NCBI GenBank assembly: GCA_917880885.1
Contig: OU862919.1
Span: forward strand, 52,365,058 to 52,429,057
Origin: Limnephilus marmoratus
Lineage: Eukaryota > Arthropoda > Insecta > Trichoptera > Limnephilidae
DNA: 64,000 nucleotides
Direction: 5' to 3'
In this document: piece by piece, positions 12,007 to 22,607 of the stretch
Position numbering within the stretch: the first letter of the stretch is position 1
How the letters are laid out: every line of letters begins with the position of its first letter
The notes under the pieces: generated by a model
Databases searched by the model: none
Seen by the model: only the letters and a program-made list of their open reading frames with translations
Told to the model about the DNA's origin: nothing
Translations under genes and position numbers: made by a program

Positions 12007-12214
12007 AATTAAATTTTCAATCTTAGCACTCCAGCTCGCTGAAAACTTACGGGCCGCCACTGGTAGGTAGGTACATTAGGTCAAAAACATTTTATTTTCA
12101 ATATTTTTTGATAGGCAGTGAAGATTTTAACTTTCGATCAAAAGTTTCCTCCTAATGATAGGAAAGGAGTAAATTCATAATAAATCACTCAAATCATTAA
12201 AATAAATTTCTTAC

Positions 12215-12374
12215 GGCAGTATAATCAGCTCCCAAGAAAGCTTGTCCAAGTCCAAGCCACGCTGTGATTACGAGAAGTAGAAGCTGGTTCTTTTCTTTAA
12301 GGAGTTTCATTGTGATGGCCAGAAGCTGTAAGCCCGTCAGGCCGGTTCCAGATCCTGTGCGGTTTTTATCGTAC
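12215..12374 (-). CDS. UNC93-like protein, exon (second in window)
   Basis: A 160-bp minus-strand exon bounded by acceptor tttcag (from 12375) and donor gtaaga (from 12214). It takes one base to finish the codon begun by the 26858-27056 exon, then 53 full codons, and ends in phase 0 before the 11471-11575 exon. It reads YDKNRTGSGTGLTGLQLLAI, a charged TMKLLKEKNQ linker, and a hydrophobic helix LLLLVITAWLGLGQAF followed by LGADYTA. The RT-GSGTGLTG loop followed by a helix and GQAFLGADYT is typical of UNC93-family proteins. Host codon usage is balanced, unlike the AT-rich transposons around it. Confidence 0.9.
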
Positions 12375-12375
12375 C

Positions 12376-13347
12376 TGAAATAATTAACTGCATTAAAAAA
12401 TATGGACATGAACCATTACTAATTTAATACCTAGTTCAAAACTATGCTAAATACTTCTGCTTCTGCTGATTTTGCCTTTTAGAGATCAGCTAGCAACAGG
12501 GCATTCTTCAGGGCAGGCCAAACCATGAAACTCGTACCAGTCACGTGGGTTTCGAGCCTTAAGAGGATAAAATACCCTAAAATAAAGTCGGAACCGTAAA
12601 GGAAGAAGGCGTGTACAAATATATGCGACGCACGGCGCCGGTGTAGCGGACGGACTTGCGATTGAATTTGCCATATAAGGTCTAGAAAATGGATCTTTCC
12701 GCGGGGTATATTTTAATTATTTCTGATAAACGTATTACTAAAATCCCAGATGTTCCCGACAGAATACTCTGATAAGTAACAGATTTATCGTTTAGAAAAA
12801 TAAAATCTAGATTTTTTGGAAAATTTTATATTTATTAACAAATTTTTTAAATTTAACAAAATTTTTAAAATTTATCAAAATTTTCAAACCGTTTTACGTA
12901 AAATATTTAAACGGTAACGTCCTATTTTTCTTAATCATAAATATAAATAGCTTACATCTCGTGAGCAACCATTTAAAAAAGTTATTTAGTTACGAATTCG
13001 TCGGAATTAATTAAAATGTTAGCCTCGAGTGAACTCCTGTAATTAGAGAGTTGATGCGACGACTTACTGAATCTACTTATATCTTCCATCAATCTTCCAC
13101 CCGATCATCAGTTGGGTAAATAACTATCAACAGAGTCCTAATCAATCTTTTTCTGGCAACACAAATTATCACCCGTTAGTTAATTGAATCCAAATAAAAC
13201 GTAATGGATGATTTATTAGCTAATACTCGTACTTAGAAGTCAGATTATTATTTTTGGAAGAAAAAACCTTTTTTTATTATATCATTCCTTGCTACACAAC
13301 AATCCTGAAAAGATAGAAAAGTCATTTTGTGTTTGTAATTTTATTTT
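12376..13347. other. intronic AT-rich sequence, nothing recognised
   Basis: A short GC-richer patch lies at about 12490-12670. Its minus-strand frame (62 codons) resembles no family I know. Otherwise no features. Confidence 0.4.
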
Positions 13348-13352
13348 ATTTG

Positions 13353-13511
13353 TGTGACGTATGTGTATGAGGGTGACGGCATGAGTGCGAGACAGCGAGA
13401 ATGGTATGTATAAAAGGGATGTACCCGCTGTTGAGCGCTCTCTCCATTATAACCTGGCAACCAAGAAACATCGTAACATCTTGATATTATTTTCTACCCG
13501 CCAACACCACA
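13353..13511 (+). repeat. 5' LTR of the mag-type element
   Basis: It begins tgtgacgtatg and ends accaca. It contains a TATA box tataaaag at 13409-13416. The first ~115 bp are identical to the 3' LTR, but the terminal ~45 bp (U5 side) differ strongly and contain a 6-bp net indel. The position equivalent to the 3' LTR's AATAAA reads aagaaa here. Confidence 0.92.
13409..13416 (+). promoter_or_regulatory. LTR TATA box
   Basis: tataaaag lies 56 bp into the 5' LTR, with the same sequence at 18171-18178 in the 3' LTR. This is the expected promoter position for the genomic RNA; initiation would fall near 13440. Confidence 0.7.
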
Positions 13512-13513
13512 GT

Positions 13514-13526
13514 TGGCGCAGCACGG
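13514..13526 (+). promoter_or_regulatory. primer binding site, tRNA-Ser-like
   Basis: tggcgcagcacgg starts 2 bp after the LTR. tggcgcag is the complement of a serine-tRNA 3' end (…cugcgcca), the primer known for the mag family. The specific isoacceptor is inference. Confidence 0.6.
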
Positions 13527-14000
13527 TAGTTCGTAAATTTTTACGTAAATTGGAAGAATCTACGCGGTAGATTTCGGGATCTGACGGATTGTTGTCAGGA
13601 TTGCAGGAAGCGATCGCAGGAAGCGATCGCATTAAGAAGATTTGGAGCAGCCACACGCAAGTATTCGCGTGTGTGGGACCGACAAATTACAAAATTATTG
13701 TCGTTCGGGTACACCGTGTAACGGGGTACAAAAGGACCGGATCAAGGATCGGGTCAAGGACTGGATCATCGTGTGGATTAGCCGGGAACCAGGACTTGGT
13801 TTCCGTCGCTGCAGTCTGGGAAGGAAGACCTCGGAGTAGGGATTGGATCCGCAGCTGTCGGGAGACGGAGCCAGACGGGGACGGTGATCTACAGCTCTGG
13901 GTGGCGTGCACGTGGAACGTGGAACGTGGACCTCGGAGTGTAGCCTTCTAGGAAGTGCTGAGATAAGTAGTCCTGATTATTTGTTTCAGCTCTTCCCCCA

Positions 14001-17000
14001 ATGGAGGGTGTTTGTAAAAATTTGGGGACGTTCTGTTGCAGAACGGGAAACTGGTCATTGTTCAAGGAACGACTGGATCAGGTCCTCATTTTACATGATG
14101 ACAAAGTGTTATCACAAGAACGCAAAAGAGCATTTTTGCTGAGTTGCCTCACCGAAGAAACTTTCTCTTTATTATGTGATCTATGTTTCCCTAAAAAGGT
14201 TTCTGTTTGTTCTTTTGATGATTTATGTAAATTATTTGATTCACATTGCAAACCTATTCAAAATATTTTCGAGTCGCGTGAGTTGTTTTATAAGTGTAAA
14301 CAGCTAGCTAGCGAATCTATTAAAGATTACGCTGCTAGATTGAGAGGACTGAGTTTGACGTGCAATTTTGAATTGAGGCTGGAATCTTGTTTAAAAGACA
14401 TATTCATTATTGGAATTTTCAATGAAAAATTGAAACATAAGTTGTTCGTTGAGGGGGTAAATACTTCTTTTTCGGAATGCGTTCAGTTAGCAGCTTCATG
14501 GGAACATGTTGTTAATTTTAAGAAAGTTGATACGAATTTAAATGTTGTGCATAAGGATAGTAATGTTGTCCGTAAATCCAGGTCGGATAGTCCGATCAGA
14601 TTTAAAAGTGCAGTGCGTAGTAAGACGCCAGTAAATATTGCATTAAAAAAATGTTTTTTGTGCGGAAAAACGAATCATTTGCAGAAAGATTGTTGGAAGA
14701 ATATTTTTTGTAATCGGTGCAATAAATCGGGTCATCCTAGTAATGTGTGTAAAAACAGTAAAATTAATGTAGGTAATAAGAATAAACGATTAAATTCGGT
14801 TTTTATGTTGCATGACGGCACGGGGCCGGAACCGATATTCGTAGATCTCATTATTGGTAACACTGTTCTGCGAGCGATTGTTGACACCGGCGCTGAGATT
14901 AATGCAATTCCATATGAAGTGTATTTAAAAGATTTTGTTTCTTGTAAATTGGAAAGATGCGATATTCAATTGTCAGGATATGACGGGAAACGGTTAAATA
15001 TTGTAGGTAAAGTTAATTTAAGTGTGTTATTTTTAAATAAAAGTGTAGATACGCAGTTTATAATAATTAAAAACGGTAATTCTACGATTGTTGGTAGAAA
15101 TTTTTTACAAGTTTTCGGTATCGGATTAAGTGGAATAAATGCGGTAAATACCAGTGAGACTAGTTGTGATAATCAATTAAATTTTCGTGATAGTTTAAAG
15201 AAAAAATATGCTCATGTGTTTTCAGAAAAATCGGGTAGGCTTATAGGTTATGAAGCTAACATCGAAGTTATTTCGGAGTTCAGGCCAAAGTTTGTGAATC
15301 CAAGATCGTTACCTTTTAGTTTACGTGGAAAGGTAGAGGAGGAATTAAATAAGATGTTACGTGAAGATATAATTGAAAACGTAGAAATAAGTGATATGGC
15401 TAGTCCGATTGTTGTTGTAAAAAAGAAAGACGGTTCAATTAGAATTTGTACTGATTTTAAAACCACATTAAACCCTATGTTAGCGAAGTTGAAATATCCA
15501 TTGCCTCGTATAGAAGATTTAATTTCATCTTTAAATGGTGCGAAATTTTTTGCTAAAATAGATTTGGGTAATGCTTTTGGTCAGATTTCGTTGAACGAGA
15601 AGTCGAGGAAATTATGTGTGATAAGTACGCATGTAGGTTTATTCAGGTATAAGGTGTTGCCTTTCGGTTTGACCACAAGCCCGGCTATATGTATGCAAGT
15701 TATTTAGGCGGTAGTAGGTAGACTTCGTAACGTTCGTATATTTCTAGATGATATTTTGTTGTTTGGAAATTCTGAAGAGGAATTATTCTCTATTTGTGAA
15801 TCTGTACTTAGCAAGTTAAGTGATTGTGGATTAACTATTAATGAAAATAAGTGTTCTTTTCTAGAAACTGAGTTAGAATATTTAGGTTTTAAAATTTCGC
15901 GGAAAGGAGTTATGCCTTTAGAAAATAAAATCTGTGCGATTACTCAAATGGCAGTACCGAAAAATGTTTCAGAACTTAGGAGTTTACTTGGGGTTATTTC
16001 ATATTATAGAACTTTTGTTCATAATATTTCAGGTATTTTGTCTCCATTGTATAACTTGTTAAAAAGGGGAGTAAAATATGTGTGGTCTGAGGAATGTAAT
16101 ATTGCGTTTGAGCGAGTTAAGAAACTGCTGACGTCAGATAATATTTTAGTGCATTTTGATCCTAATTTACCAATTAAACTTATTTCAGACGCATCTGAAA
16201 AAGCGTTATCAGCGGTGATTTTCCATGTATATGATAATGGTTTAGAGAGACCTATCGCATTTGCTAGCCAATTATTGTCAGAAACAGAATTAAAGTACTC
16301 TATTTTAGATAAGGAAGCGTGTGCTATAATTTTTGGGTTGAAGAAATTCTTTCAGTATTTATACGGCAATAAATTTGTTTTGGCTTGCGACAATAAATCG
16401 TTAGTACACATTTTGAACACGGATAAGCAAGTACCTGTATTGGCCGCTAACCGTCTCCAGAGGTACGCCCTAATACTCCAGACTTTTGACTATAGTATAG
16501 AGCATATTAAGTCAGGTGATAACAAAGCGGATTTCTTATCACGAATGCCGATTAATAATAAGGATAATTTAGATGTGAGTAGCGACGATATTGATGCTAG
16601 CGATTATTTTTTAAATTATATTGATTCTTTAAACGTGAATACGGTTGAGTCAGAGTTTGTGAACATAATCGAGTCAGAAACAACATTAAATGCGGAAACG
16701 ATGAAACAGTTTTCGATTAATGATGTAAATATAGCGAGCATTATCGAGTTCACAGCAAATGGTTGGCCGGATAAAAAGTTCTTAAAGGATGATTTATTGA
16801 AATTCTGGTATTTTAGGGATAAATTATCGACTTATAATTCATGTTTATTTTATAATAATAAATTTGTAGTTCCAAGGGAATTAAGGGAAATTATATTGAA
16901 TTTTTTACATCAATCACATTTAGGCATTGTAAAATCGAAAAGTCTTGCTCGAAATTATTTTTTTTGGCTCGGAATGAACAATGATATAGAAGTAACTGTG

Positions 17001-18011
17001 AAACAGTGTGCTCGATGCATGGAATGTTTACCTACTCCATGTAAAGTTGAGTTGGCACCTTGGCCAATCAGTGGGTTAATTTGGAGTAGATTGCATATCG
17101 ACTTCATGGGACCGTTGGGAGGTCATAATTTTTTAATTATTGTTGATGCAACTACAAAATGGATAGACTGTCATATTGTAAATAAGGTAGATTCGTTTTG
17201 TACAATAAAAGTTTTGAAAAGATTATTTTCTATGTTCGGAATCCCGGAACAAATTGTAAGTGACAATGGTACAGCTTTCACATCGTCAGTTTTTAAGGAA
17301 TTTTGTCATAATTATAATATAGAATCATTGACTTCAGCTGTACAGCATCCTGCTTCTAACGGTTTAGCTGAAAATGGGGTTAAAACAGTGAAGAATTTTT
17401 TGAAAAAAATTATGGTAAATAATAAATTTCCTACTGATTTTGAAGATAAACTTTTGACGTTTTTAGTTGATATTAGAAATACGCCTTCAATGTCTACGGG
17501 CATTGAGCCTAGTACATTAATGTTGGGTAGAAAGATTAGATCAATTTTTAATACGATTATTCCAATAGTGGATAATGTTGAGAGTCAAGGTTTTAAAGGA
17601 ATTGACAACACGGTTAAAAACAAAATGTTATTGAGCCAGCATAAACAGAAAAAGTATTATAGAGGAAGAAAATTTAAAAAGTACTTTGAGGTTGGTTCTA
17701 AAGTTTTAACCAGGGATTTAAGAAGTAATGATAATAAATGGATTTTAGGAAAAATTTTTAAAAGATTGGGGAATAGGATTTATTTAGTTAAAATTATGTC
17801 TACGGGACAAATTTGGAAACGTCACCATGATCAGATTTCAGAGAGGAAGGTTAGGTGGGGGGAGTGTGATAGGTCTGATGATTTGCTGGACCTGGGTCCA
17901 CTCTCGGATGTGGACATGACCAAATTTCCTAATTCTCCTAATTTTCGCAGGTCACCTACACCATGGGAGGGGAGGTTACGCCCTCGAGGTCAACGCCCAC
18001 GCTACACGTGA
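14001..18011 (+). pseudogene. gag-pol polyprotein of the mag-type element, one internal stop
   Basis: One frame of 1,336 codons with a TAG at codon 569 (15705-15707). Gag: residues 1-210, without signal peptide. Two CCHC knuckles (CX2CX4HX4C) start at residues 218 and 237. Protease: DTGA at 295-298. Reverse transcriptase: MASPIVVVKKKDGS, then LPFGLTTSP just before the stop, and FLDD (the YxDD position) at 581-584. RNase H: ISDAS, then LDKEAC and CDNKSLVHIL. Integrase: HQSH and CARC zinc finger, then catalytic D1034, D1088 and E1124 with 35 residues between the last two. A C-terminal IYLVKIMSTGQIWKRHHDQI segment resembles the end of K02A2.6-like proteins. The start is the first ATG followed by gag-like sequence. 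As found, translation would stop inside the reverse transcriptase, so this copy should be non-autonomous. Confidence 0.92.
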
Positions 18012-18114
18012 AGAATAAGAATAATTACATATACTGGATTGAAATATTTAGAGATTTGTTTTGTATAAATTTGTGACTAAAGAAATATATGTAATTAGGT
18101 TTTAAGTGTGGGGG

Positions 18115-18279
18115 TGTGACGTATGTGTATGAGGGTGACGGCATGAGTGCGAGACAGCGAGAATGGTATGTATAAAAGGGATGTACCCGCTGTTGAGCGC
18201 TCTCTCCATTATAACCTGGCAACCAATAAACATTGTAACATTAACAGATGTTATTACTACCCGATCCCAAGACATCACA
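18115..18279 (+). repeat. 3' LTR of the mag-type element
   Basis: 165 bp, beginning tgtgacgtatg and ending catcaca, followed by target duplicate atttg. TATA box at 18171-18178 and poly(A) signal aataaa at 18225-18230. It is preceded by a G-rich tract (aagtgtgggggt) that can serve as the polypurine tract. Confidence 0.9.
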
Positions 18280-19552
18280 ATTTGTTAGCGTTATAAACAG
18301 TCATTACAAGTTCATAATAACAGTGTTAGAGATAGTCATATCATTGACCAATAAAATAACGACATAATAATTTGAGGCCATAATAAAAAGAAAAACAAAC
18401 AAAACAATATATGTATGTAATATAAACAGTTCTGAAAAAGTGCATCTACTCACTTAAATCTACAAAAAATGTATTTTCAAGGGTAATATATACTGTAACA
18501 TTTTTGAAGAGGTTATTTAATGCAAACTGCTGAAATCAAAAAAGAAAATGTAATGAAAATGAAAATGAAAAATGAAAAGAAAGATAAGGAATTAATGAAA
18601 CATAAAGTTTTCCGTTGAATATTACTTTTTACGAATTTTATGAAGTTAGCAAGGTTCGTGTTAAACATGTCAATGTCTGTGCATAATCTATTGAAAGTGC
18701 TACAGCTTCTTCTTATAAACACATTTTGAAGATAATTAGCATTGCTCTTAGGAATATAAAATATGTCTGGAGATCGAGTGACTCTTATTGAATATTCTGT
18801 AATAGGTAAGGGCTATCAATAAAATTGTGGATTATCTTATAAAGCATTACTAGGTCTCTGATATCTCTGCGTTGATCAAGGGTTTTGAGGCTCATAGAGA
18901 CATAATTTACATCATTTCGCATGCGAAACGAAACATATTTCAAAAACTTTCTCTGGACTCTTTCTATATTTGATTTATATGTAGAACAAAGAGGGTTCCA
19001 TACTGTTGAAGCATACTCTAAGTGGCTTCTGACGTATGATATGTAGAGAATCTTAACACTAGAAAGACCGGAGCCTTCATTTTGACGGCAGCCCGAAGTA
19101 AAGCGACGATATAATGCTTAATAATTATTGTATTGGTGTGATTTTTTTTAACATTTCATGATTTATGGTTTAACAGCTATGGTGAAAAAAACAGGTATTT
19201 GTCTGAATTACTTTTTGAGATATATTGACTTATACCTAGAAAGACCGCCGCCGTCAATGTGACGGTTTGGGCCATAATGCTGATTTCATTTACAACCTTC
19301 TTTACCCAAGTTAACAACATACCCATTCCTCCTCGTTTATGATAGTACTATTATGTCTGTTTCTTTCATTCGGTATTGCGTCTTATTCATACTCGATCTG
19401 TACGTTTATTGGTCACTGCCACATAATTTATAAAAATACCAAAAAATATTGCTCCCGCCTAAATTTATTTTAATGGCTTGTTGGAGAAGGACAGAGTATA
19501 CAAATACCAGAGTTGATCCAGCTGCGTTAGCTGCTGAAGAACTGACAGAATC

Positions 19553-19952
19553 ATTTATTGGATAACCAACACGTCTGCCATAGGTCACCCCAAGAGGTTT
19601 GCTATGTTTTGTGACTTAGCAGGGGTGCCAAGTTCATGGGGTTAGGTTTGTCCGTCTGCCAAACAACTGCGTGGCAGACCAGATCGGCAGGGAACGGTTG
19701 AGGGTGATCTTTTGACATCGGCAGCAGGACTCTCAGAACATTGCCTTGCACCGCAGTGGTGGGGACAGATTCATACGTCCGCCACTCTTGAACACACTGA
19801 ACCCCAGTTTCCCACCCACCCTCACCTTATTTCCTTCCCAGAACCTATTCTTTTTCCTTTTCCTATAGGTACCCTCCACAACAGCATCCCAAAAGATGAC
19901 AAATGCCCAGAAGAGAATTATTTTCCTTAGGGCTTTTTTGTGGAGCTAATAT
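19553..19952 (+). mobile_element. short LINE-derived retroelement copy
   Basis: Plus-strand member, beginning near ttattggataaccaacacg with the head (gtgacttagcaggggtgcc, ttcatggggttagg). It passes through the ttcccagaac block to the 3' block ctccacaacagcatcc and the agggcttttttgtggagctaat end. Inserted inside the piggyBac-like element. Confidence 0.8.
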
Positions 19953-20189
19953 AAACGAAATAGAAAAGAAACCGGAAAATAAAACTACTGAAAGACGACA
20001 GTGCCAAATTAATAAAAAAATATAATAAAAACCAAATAAATGATGTGAAAATGGTGTGATAATTGTAAGAAACCCGTTTGCGGAGAGTGCATTCGATTTT
20101 ATAAAAAAACGTAAAAAATCGATATTGTACAAACATAACACATGCTTGTACATTGCAGCATTTTGCACTTTCTTCCAGGAAGCTGAATG

Positions 20190-20672
20190 TTTTTTTTTCC
20201 AGGACGCCCCGAGGAAAAAAACCCTCAGGACCTATGTCAGCTTTGGGGATGCTGTGTGAATTTATGTGTGCATTGGAGTTTTTAGGGAAAGGAAGGAGAG
20301 GAAGTTCTCGGAAGAAAAAAAGGGTGAGAGATGAATAGGAAAAATTTGTCAATGTATCCAGGAGTGACGGACAAATAAATCCATCCCTCCCACTGCAGTG
20401 CAAGGCGACGGGATGAGAAAGGTCCTGCTGGAGAGGACAAGATAAGTATCGCCCTCGACAAGTGCCTCCCGATCCGGTCCGCTATGCAATAGGTGGGCAA
20501 ATGCATTCGCCACCTAGACCCAGACAAACCTCACCCAATGAACCCGGACACCCCTGCTAAGTCACTAAACGTAGCGAATCACTTGAAGTGTACTATGGCA
20601 GAGGTGTTGGATATCCAATTAATGGTTAATAAATGGTTATAAGTAAGGGGTACTCATATCCGCCTCCCAATT
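20190..20672 (-). mobile_element. short LINE-derived retroelement copy
   Basis: Minus-strand member. Tail complement tttttttttcc near 20190, terminal hairpin strand gccccgagg, ggggatgctgtgtga, ggaaggagaggaagttc, head with gaacccggacacccctgctaa, and 5' terminus ccgcctcccaatt near 20665. It faces the 19553-19952 copy tail to tail, so the pair can fold together. Confidence 0.8.
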
Positions 20673-21130
20673 TGAAAAAAGTGATCAGCCGTCAAAGTGA
20701 CGGTCGTGGTCTTTATAGGTATGGAGCAGTACCCGGTCTTTCTAGTGTTAAATGTTTGTGGATTTTTGAAAACAGAACTTTCTCTAAGTATAAATCCTAG
20801 CATTTTCAAAGCCTTAGACGTGATGTGCTCGATGTGAGATTGAAAAAGAAGCTTACTCTCTAATAGAACTCCAAGATCTCTAATTACATTAAGTGCACAC
20901 AGACATATTCTTTGAATTGCTATCCATTAAATAAAAGGTGCTAATTTTTTTTTCGATTTGTACGAATATAGCGCATCTTGTATTTTTATAATGTCATTGG
21001 ATAGATGTTGCAATATTTCAAGTTTATTACATTCGATAAGAAAATTTCTTATTTTCAAAGGTAAGGATCCTAAAGTTCTATTTGTTTATACATTTTTTAG
21101 TTTCACAAATCTTACATTTACAAAGTGAAT

Positions 21131-21477
21131 GAAACTAACTCAGAACCTCCTTAAAGTTATTAAAAGTGATGAAAAAAAATATAAAAAGTTTATTTAGTAG
21201 GTTACGATAGGTTAATGTTATGGTCTATTTTAGAATTATTTTTATCATAGCTTTTAATGACTTTTCAAAGAAGTGTTGAGTTAGCTTGATTCTGAGTCGG
21301 CATGGAATCGATTTTTCATGGGTCTGCGCTAGTAATTAAAAATTAGAAAAAATTGTAAATTATCATCTAAATATTTTCTCACTTAACCATTTTTCATCTC
21401 CTAATTACCATGAAATTTCTCAATTAAATCTCTCCACTCCTACCACTTCCACTCATTCAACAATTCTCCTGATTTTC
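21131..21477. other. no feature recognised
   Basis: AT-rich intronic sequence; no coding or repeat boundary that I can support. Confidence 0.4.
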
Positions 21478-21700
21478 GTTATGTGTTTTTGGGGTGTTAT
21501 GCCGTGTTGCGCTACCTCCTTCTTTAGCCAACGTTTCGGACATCGTTGCAATGTCCATCATCAGGGCAGATCCGGTAGATGTGACATCTACCACTCACAT
21601 CTACCGGATCTGCCCTGATAATGGACATTGCAACGATGTCCGAAACGTTGGCTAAAGAAGGAGGTAGCGCAACACGGCACTCCAAAAACACACAACGAAA
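21478..21700. mobile_element. palindromic element with hammerhead ribozyme cores, Penelope-type
   Basis: Two arms of about 105 bp are near-perfect reverse complements around a centre near 21590. On the minus strand of the left arm, CTGATGA (complement of 21558-21564) is followed by a perfect 6-bp stem GGACAT/ATGTCC and then GAAAC (21533-21537). This is the conserved core of a hammerhead ribozyme. The right arm, plus strand, has CTGATAA (21615-21621), the same stem and GAAAC (21642-21646), so its core has one substitution. Hammerheads with a CGAAACGTTGGC-type context are known from the terminal repeats of Penelope-like retroelements. No coding part is present here. Confidence 0.7.
21533..21564 (-). 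ncRNA. candidate hammerhead ribozyme core
   Basis: Minus-strand order: CTGATGA, spacer T, GGACAT, a 7-nt loop, ATGTCC, GAAAC. Core residues and stem II are intact. Stems I and III are short and I could not establish them with certainty, so self-cleavage is unproven. Confidence 0.55.
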
Positions 21701-21809
21701 ATATTTTTGGCCGTGAAAATCTTAAAACGTATCCAATTCTTCTGATGATTTGGGTCTCACCCTCCCACCACTCTCCAACTCCTCTCCCTACTTCTTAAAT
21801 TTAATCATT

Positions 21810-21987
21810 GAAGACAATATTAGCGACCCTCAAACGAAAATTTGAAACAGAAAAATCAGAAAAAGATTCGATCGCATCTGGGAATTGAACCCAGGACCGT
21901 AGCCTTGCCGGCAGAGCAGAGCCCCTGGTTTCGACCGAATCTTTTTCTGTTTCAAATTTTCGTTCGAGAGTCACTAATATTATCTCC
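21810..21987. mobile_element. MITE-like element carrying a tRNA-like 3' half
   Basis: Inverted ends of more than 40 bp: gacaatattagcgaccctca with aacgaaaatttgaaacagaaa, against the right end tttctgtttcaaattttcgt with tcgagagtcactaatatta. The interior on the minus strand (about 21920-21875) reads like the 3' half of a tRNA with a B-box GGTTCAATTCC. A partial relative (ttagcgactctcaatcaaaa, gcttgaaacagaaag) lies at 42691-42760. Target duplication not determined. Confidence 0.7.
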
Positions 21988-22035
21988 AAAAATTAAATAA
22001 TGCAAATCGAATATACAAACCATTAAGTTGTTGCG

Positions 22036-22084
22036 CACGTCCCGGTTAAACGAGAGGTTCTGGGTTCGAGTCCCAGTTGCGACC
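22036..22084 (+). other. tRNA-like 3' half (B-box fragment)
   Basis: ggttctgggttcgagtccca has an RNA polymerase III B-box (GGTTCGAGTCC) inside a T-arm-like hairpin. No matching D-arm or acceptor 5' strand lies upstream, so it is a tRNA-derived remnant, not a functional tRNA. Confidence 0.6.
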
Positions 22085-22570
22085 ATTATCTTTTTCTGTG
22101 TCTATTTCTCTGACATATTTTCATTTAGATTATTGTTGTTATCTTCTTCTGTAACATCTCCTGATGAAGAGAACACTGTTTTTTAAACATGTACATTTTG
22201 TATGTACACTGTGTGTAAACCGAGTAATTTAAAAACCAAGCAAATCTCTCTATTCCTGATCCCACATAGCATATTTTTATTTTAAAAATCTACACTCAAC
22301 ATTAACTCTCTCCAAACAAAGTTTTCTCGAATGCCAATCTATTGTGTTTTTTTCCCCTTAACTATTAATAAAGTACTCGCCAAATTCTCGCTAAAACCGC
22401 AGTACATTGCTTTGTGTTAAGTTTTTATTAATATTGTTAAGTTCCTGGTGGCTTGGGCCGGACCTTTACTTGGAGCTTGATGGTGGTCCGAACTAGCTTC
22501 CGGAATGTTGCGGCCATTTGCCAAGTCGTCCAGGATATTATGAAATATTTAGTCTACGGAGAACATTGAC

Positions 22571-22607
22571 GGAGGCCGAGAACATGGTGAATATGTTCTC
22601 GGCCTCC
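22571..22607. repeat. perfect 15-bp hairpin
   Basis: ggaggccgagaacat (22571-22585) and atgttctcggcctcc (22593-22607) are exact reverse complements with a 7-nt loop. The surrounding 22090-22985 region shows no gene. Confidence 0.8.

Larger units (their letters stand above)
13353..18279 (+). mobile_element. mag-type Ty3/Gypsy LTR retrotransposon, near complete
   Basis: A 4.93-kb element on the plus strand, flanked by the 5-bp target duplication atttg (13348-13352 and 18280-18284). Order: short 5' LTR, primer binding site, leader of about 0.5 kb, one long gag-pol frame, and 3' LTR. The LTRs start tgtg and end caca and are only about 160 bp, small for this superfamily. Gag zinc knuckles, DTGA protease, reverse transcriptase, RNase H and a D,D-35-E integrase lie in one frame. 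I call it mag/K02A2.6-like from the short LTRs, the tggcgcagc primer site and integrase style. There is no envelope gene. A single stop codon at 15705-15707 is the only clear lesion in the coding region. Confidence 0.93.
19057..20747. mobile_element. non-autonomous piggyBac-like element, TTAA target
   Basis: Terminal inverted repeats CACTAGAAAGACCGG (19057) and ccggtctttctagtg (ending 20747) are flanked by TTAA at 19053-19056 and 20748-20751. The terminus closely resembles the classical piggyBac end (CCCTAGAAAGA). Subterminal gtcaaNgtgacgg motifs occur at both sides (about 19252-19266 and 20691-20705). No transposase frame survives. The interior is largely occupied by two short retroelements in tail-to-tail orientation. 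Confidence 0.9.
18400..21130 (-). pseudogene. jockey/CR1-like LINE relic, split by a piggyBac-like element
   Basis: Minus-strand LINE polymerase C-terminal region. From high to low coordinates it reads RDLGVLLESKLLFQSHIEHI, KALKMLGFILRESSVFKNPQ (about 20930-20755). After removal of the element at 19057-20747 it continues ILYISYVRSHLEYASTVWNP, ERVQRKFLKYVSFRMR, LDQRRDIRDLVMLYKIIHNF (19050-18790). The end is STFNRLCTDIDMFNTNLANF (18700-18630). These are the post-catalytic thumb motifs of APE-type LINEs. The catalytic domain is not recognisable to the right, so the copy is 5'-truncated. A TTAA occurs in the coding frame exactly at the interruption. Confidence 0.85.

Noticed and set aside
13589..13951. 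120-codon frame upstream of gag
   Set aside because: It lies in the untranslated leader of the LTR element, overlaps other frames equally well, and has no domain similarity.
19863..20403. Long minus-strand open frames (101 and 158 codons) as genes
   Set aside because: They run across two inserted retroelements and a T-rich junction, with no family similarity.
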